33,623 nucleotides of DNA, taken from Flavobacteriaceae bacterium (GTDB lineage Bacteria > Bacteroidota > Bacteroidia > Flavobacteriales > Flavobacteriaceae). The notes under the pieces are model-generated. The model was not told the origin of the DNA. It saw nothing but the letters and a program-made list of their open reading frames with translations, and ran no database searches. The stretch lies in contig CANFZM010000027.1 in assembly GCA_947451525.1 (NCBI GenBank), positions 1-33,623 on the forward strand. Direction: 5' to 3'. Both the position numbers and the translations under genes were made by a program. This document shows positions 32,885 to 33,623 of this stretch, piece by piece (position 1 is the first letter of the stretch; every line of letters starts with the position of its first letter).

Positions 32885-33328
32885 ATGTACAGCAAAGAAG
32901 AAAGTTTAAAAATAAAAAAAGAATTTTGGGTACAATTTGCAGAAACCTATCCAAGAAAATGGCTTTTATACGACACCAAAATTAAAGATGTTACCTTTAA
33001 ATTTTACGTCGACAACAAAAAAGCACAAGTTTTACTCGATATTGAACCAAAAGAAGAAGAAAAAAGAAAAATTTACTTCGAAAAAATACAATCCTTACAA
33101 ACTATCCTTCTAGAAGATTACCTTCCAGAAGCTATCCTAGAACGAAACCATTATCTAGAAAGCGGAAAAATAATCAGCCGAATTTGGGTTGATAAACTAA
33201 ACGTAAGCCTTAATAATAAAAGTACTTGGAATGAAATATTTGCTTTTTTTTACAACACTATGACACCTTTTGAAATCTTCTTTTTAGAACACCAAGACTA
33301 CATTAAAGATCTAGAAATCAATACCTAA
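32885..33328 (+). CDS. DUF4268 domain protein
   Basis: The 147-residue soluble protein has the DUF4268 pattern: YSKEESLKIKKEFWVQFAET (2-21), KWLLYDTKIKDVTFKFYVDN, and WNEIFAFFYNTMTPFEIFFLEHQDYI near the end. In other bacteria this domain is often at the C-terminus of larger nuclease-like proteins, but this stand-alone form is common in flavobacteria. Function unknown. It is divergent from the Nudix gene, and the IS-associated region begins after a T-rich stretch at 33331-33341. Confidence 0.82.
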   Translation: MYSKEESLKIKKEFWVQFAETYPRKWLLYDTKIKDVTFKFYVDNKKAQVLLDIEPKEEEKRKIYFEKIQSLQTILLEDYLPEAILERNHYLESGKIISRIWVDKLNVSLNNKSTWNEIFAFFYNTMTPFEIFFLEHQDYIKDLEINT

Positions 33329-33344
33329 TTGTTTTTTTTTTATA

Positions 33345-33443
33345 GCGTGCCTCTTCAAATCGGGCTGTTCGTATATCTTTGCTTTTTAGATTGTTTCGTG
33401 CCTCGCAATTAAAAGCAAAGGATGCCGCTACCATCCCTCACGC
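33345..33443. repeat. Imperfect cloverleaf-like intergenic repeat
   Basis: GCGTG (33345-33349) can pair with CACGC (33439-33443), GGG (33362-33364) with CCC (33435-33437), and an inner 12-bp stem, ATCTTTGCTTTT (33375-33386) with AAAAGCAAAGGAT (33411-33423), has one bulged base. The GGGCT...ATATCTTT...AAAGGATGCCGCT...ATCCCTCACGC layout is, as I recall, a frequent flavobacterial intergenic element. An open frame crossing it (33379-33597) has no protein-like composition and is not called. Confidence 0.55.
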
Positions 33444-33541
33444 AAGATATTTACATTTCATCACAAATATAAAAAGGATCAAGTCAAAAAGTTGTGGGGA
33501 AATATTAAATATGGATATTTGCATTTCAAAATTAAATAGAA

Positions 33542-33623
33542 ATGCAAGATTCATTTGTAGAACTTCTCAAGTTATTATTACCAGAAATCATTGTTGAATA
33601 TTTTGAACTAACTTCTTATGAAA
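33542..33623 (+). mobile_element. ISAon1-like transposase, N-terminal fragment (runs off the window)
   Basis: From ATG at 33542 the frame stays open to the window edge and encodes MQDSFVELLKLLLPEIIVEYFELTSYE. This resembles the leucine-rich start ('LL.LLPE.lvE.Fel') of the N-terminal region proteins of ISAon1-type transposases found in Bacteroidota. Those elements often split the transposase into an N-terminal frame and a catalytic frame, so this piece may be followed by a second ORF beyond the edge. The call rests on 27 residues. I cannot place the element's end. Confidence 0.55.

Noticed and set aside
33379..33597. 72-codon frame near the right edge
   Set aside because: It runs through the cloverleaf-like repeat and into the start of the transposase frame; composition is not protein-like.

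Overview
The window reads as chromosomal DNA of a Flavobacterium-like bacterium (Bacteroidota, Flavobacteriia). The evidence is AT-rich sequence, TAnnTTTG promoter -7 boxes (two with a TTTG -33 box at exactly 19 bp), a type III glutamine synthetase, a fused coenzyme-B12 acyl-CoA mutase, a protein with a type IX secretion sorting domain, and intergenic hairpin repeats of the kind common in this group. Nothing is named from a database search; all calls come from motifs and family recall.

Layout. The left edge (1-58) carries the first codons of an IS982-type transposase, and the right edge (33542-33623) the first codons of an ISAon1-like transposase, so mobile elements bracket the segment. From 0.3 to 6.2 kb: a DUF2721 membrane protein, a PurM-type AIR synthase, a tandem pair of double-OmpA-domain proteins and glnN. 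From 6.3 to 11 kb: a TerC-type membrane protein, a lipoprotein, a DUF1543 / 48-residue basic peptide / YchJ operon, and a convergent esterase / barrel-like protein / GyrI-like operon. From 11.2 to 14.7 kb: the 1146-residue IcmF-type mutase with its own G-protein chaperone domain. From 14.8 to 21.4 kb: a DUF4197 protein, a secreted T9SS protein with a gingipain-like but apparently inactive core, pyrF with an alpha/beta hydrolase, prfA, and a DUF6265 lipoprotein. From 21.5 to 24.3 kb: a TonB-dependent siderophore-type receptor with a PepSY-type membrane partner, behind a strong promoter with a large inverted repeat. From 24.4 to 27.4 kb: two toxin-antitoxin modules (HigBA-like and a MazF/PemK-like pair) on either side of pepD. 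From 27.5 to 33.3 kb: a DUF3810 metalloprotease-like membrane protein, NDH-2, an ECF sigma factor with a four-helix membrane partner, a PlsC-like acyltransferase, a Nudix CoA pyrophosphatase and a DUF4268 protein.

Most of the content is housekeeping or nutrient acquisition: purine and pyrimidine synthesis, nitrogen assimilation, respiration, phospholipid synthesis, iron uptake, translation termination. No complete new multi-gene system is evident. The most unusual signals are: (i) a perfect 24-bp GC-rich inverted repeat inserted in frame at both ends of the segment linking the B12 and G domains of IcmF, with C8/G8 tracts; (ii) a 13-bp direct repeat flanking the glnN -7 box at a 52-bp period, one copy forming part of a palindrome; (iii) a promoter-terminator pair that could make an ~85-nt RNA just upstream of the T9SS gene; (iv) an inverted repeat against the -33 box of the iron receptor; (v) a 48-residue basic peptide gene overlapping ychJ; (vi) a near-identical 3' UTR motif behind glnN and prfA.
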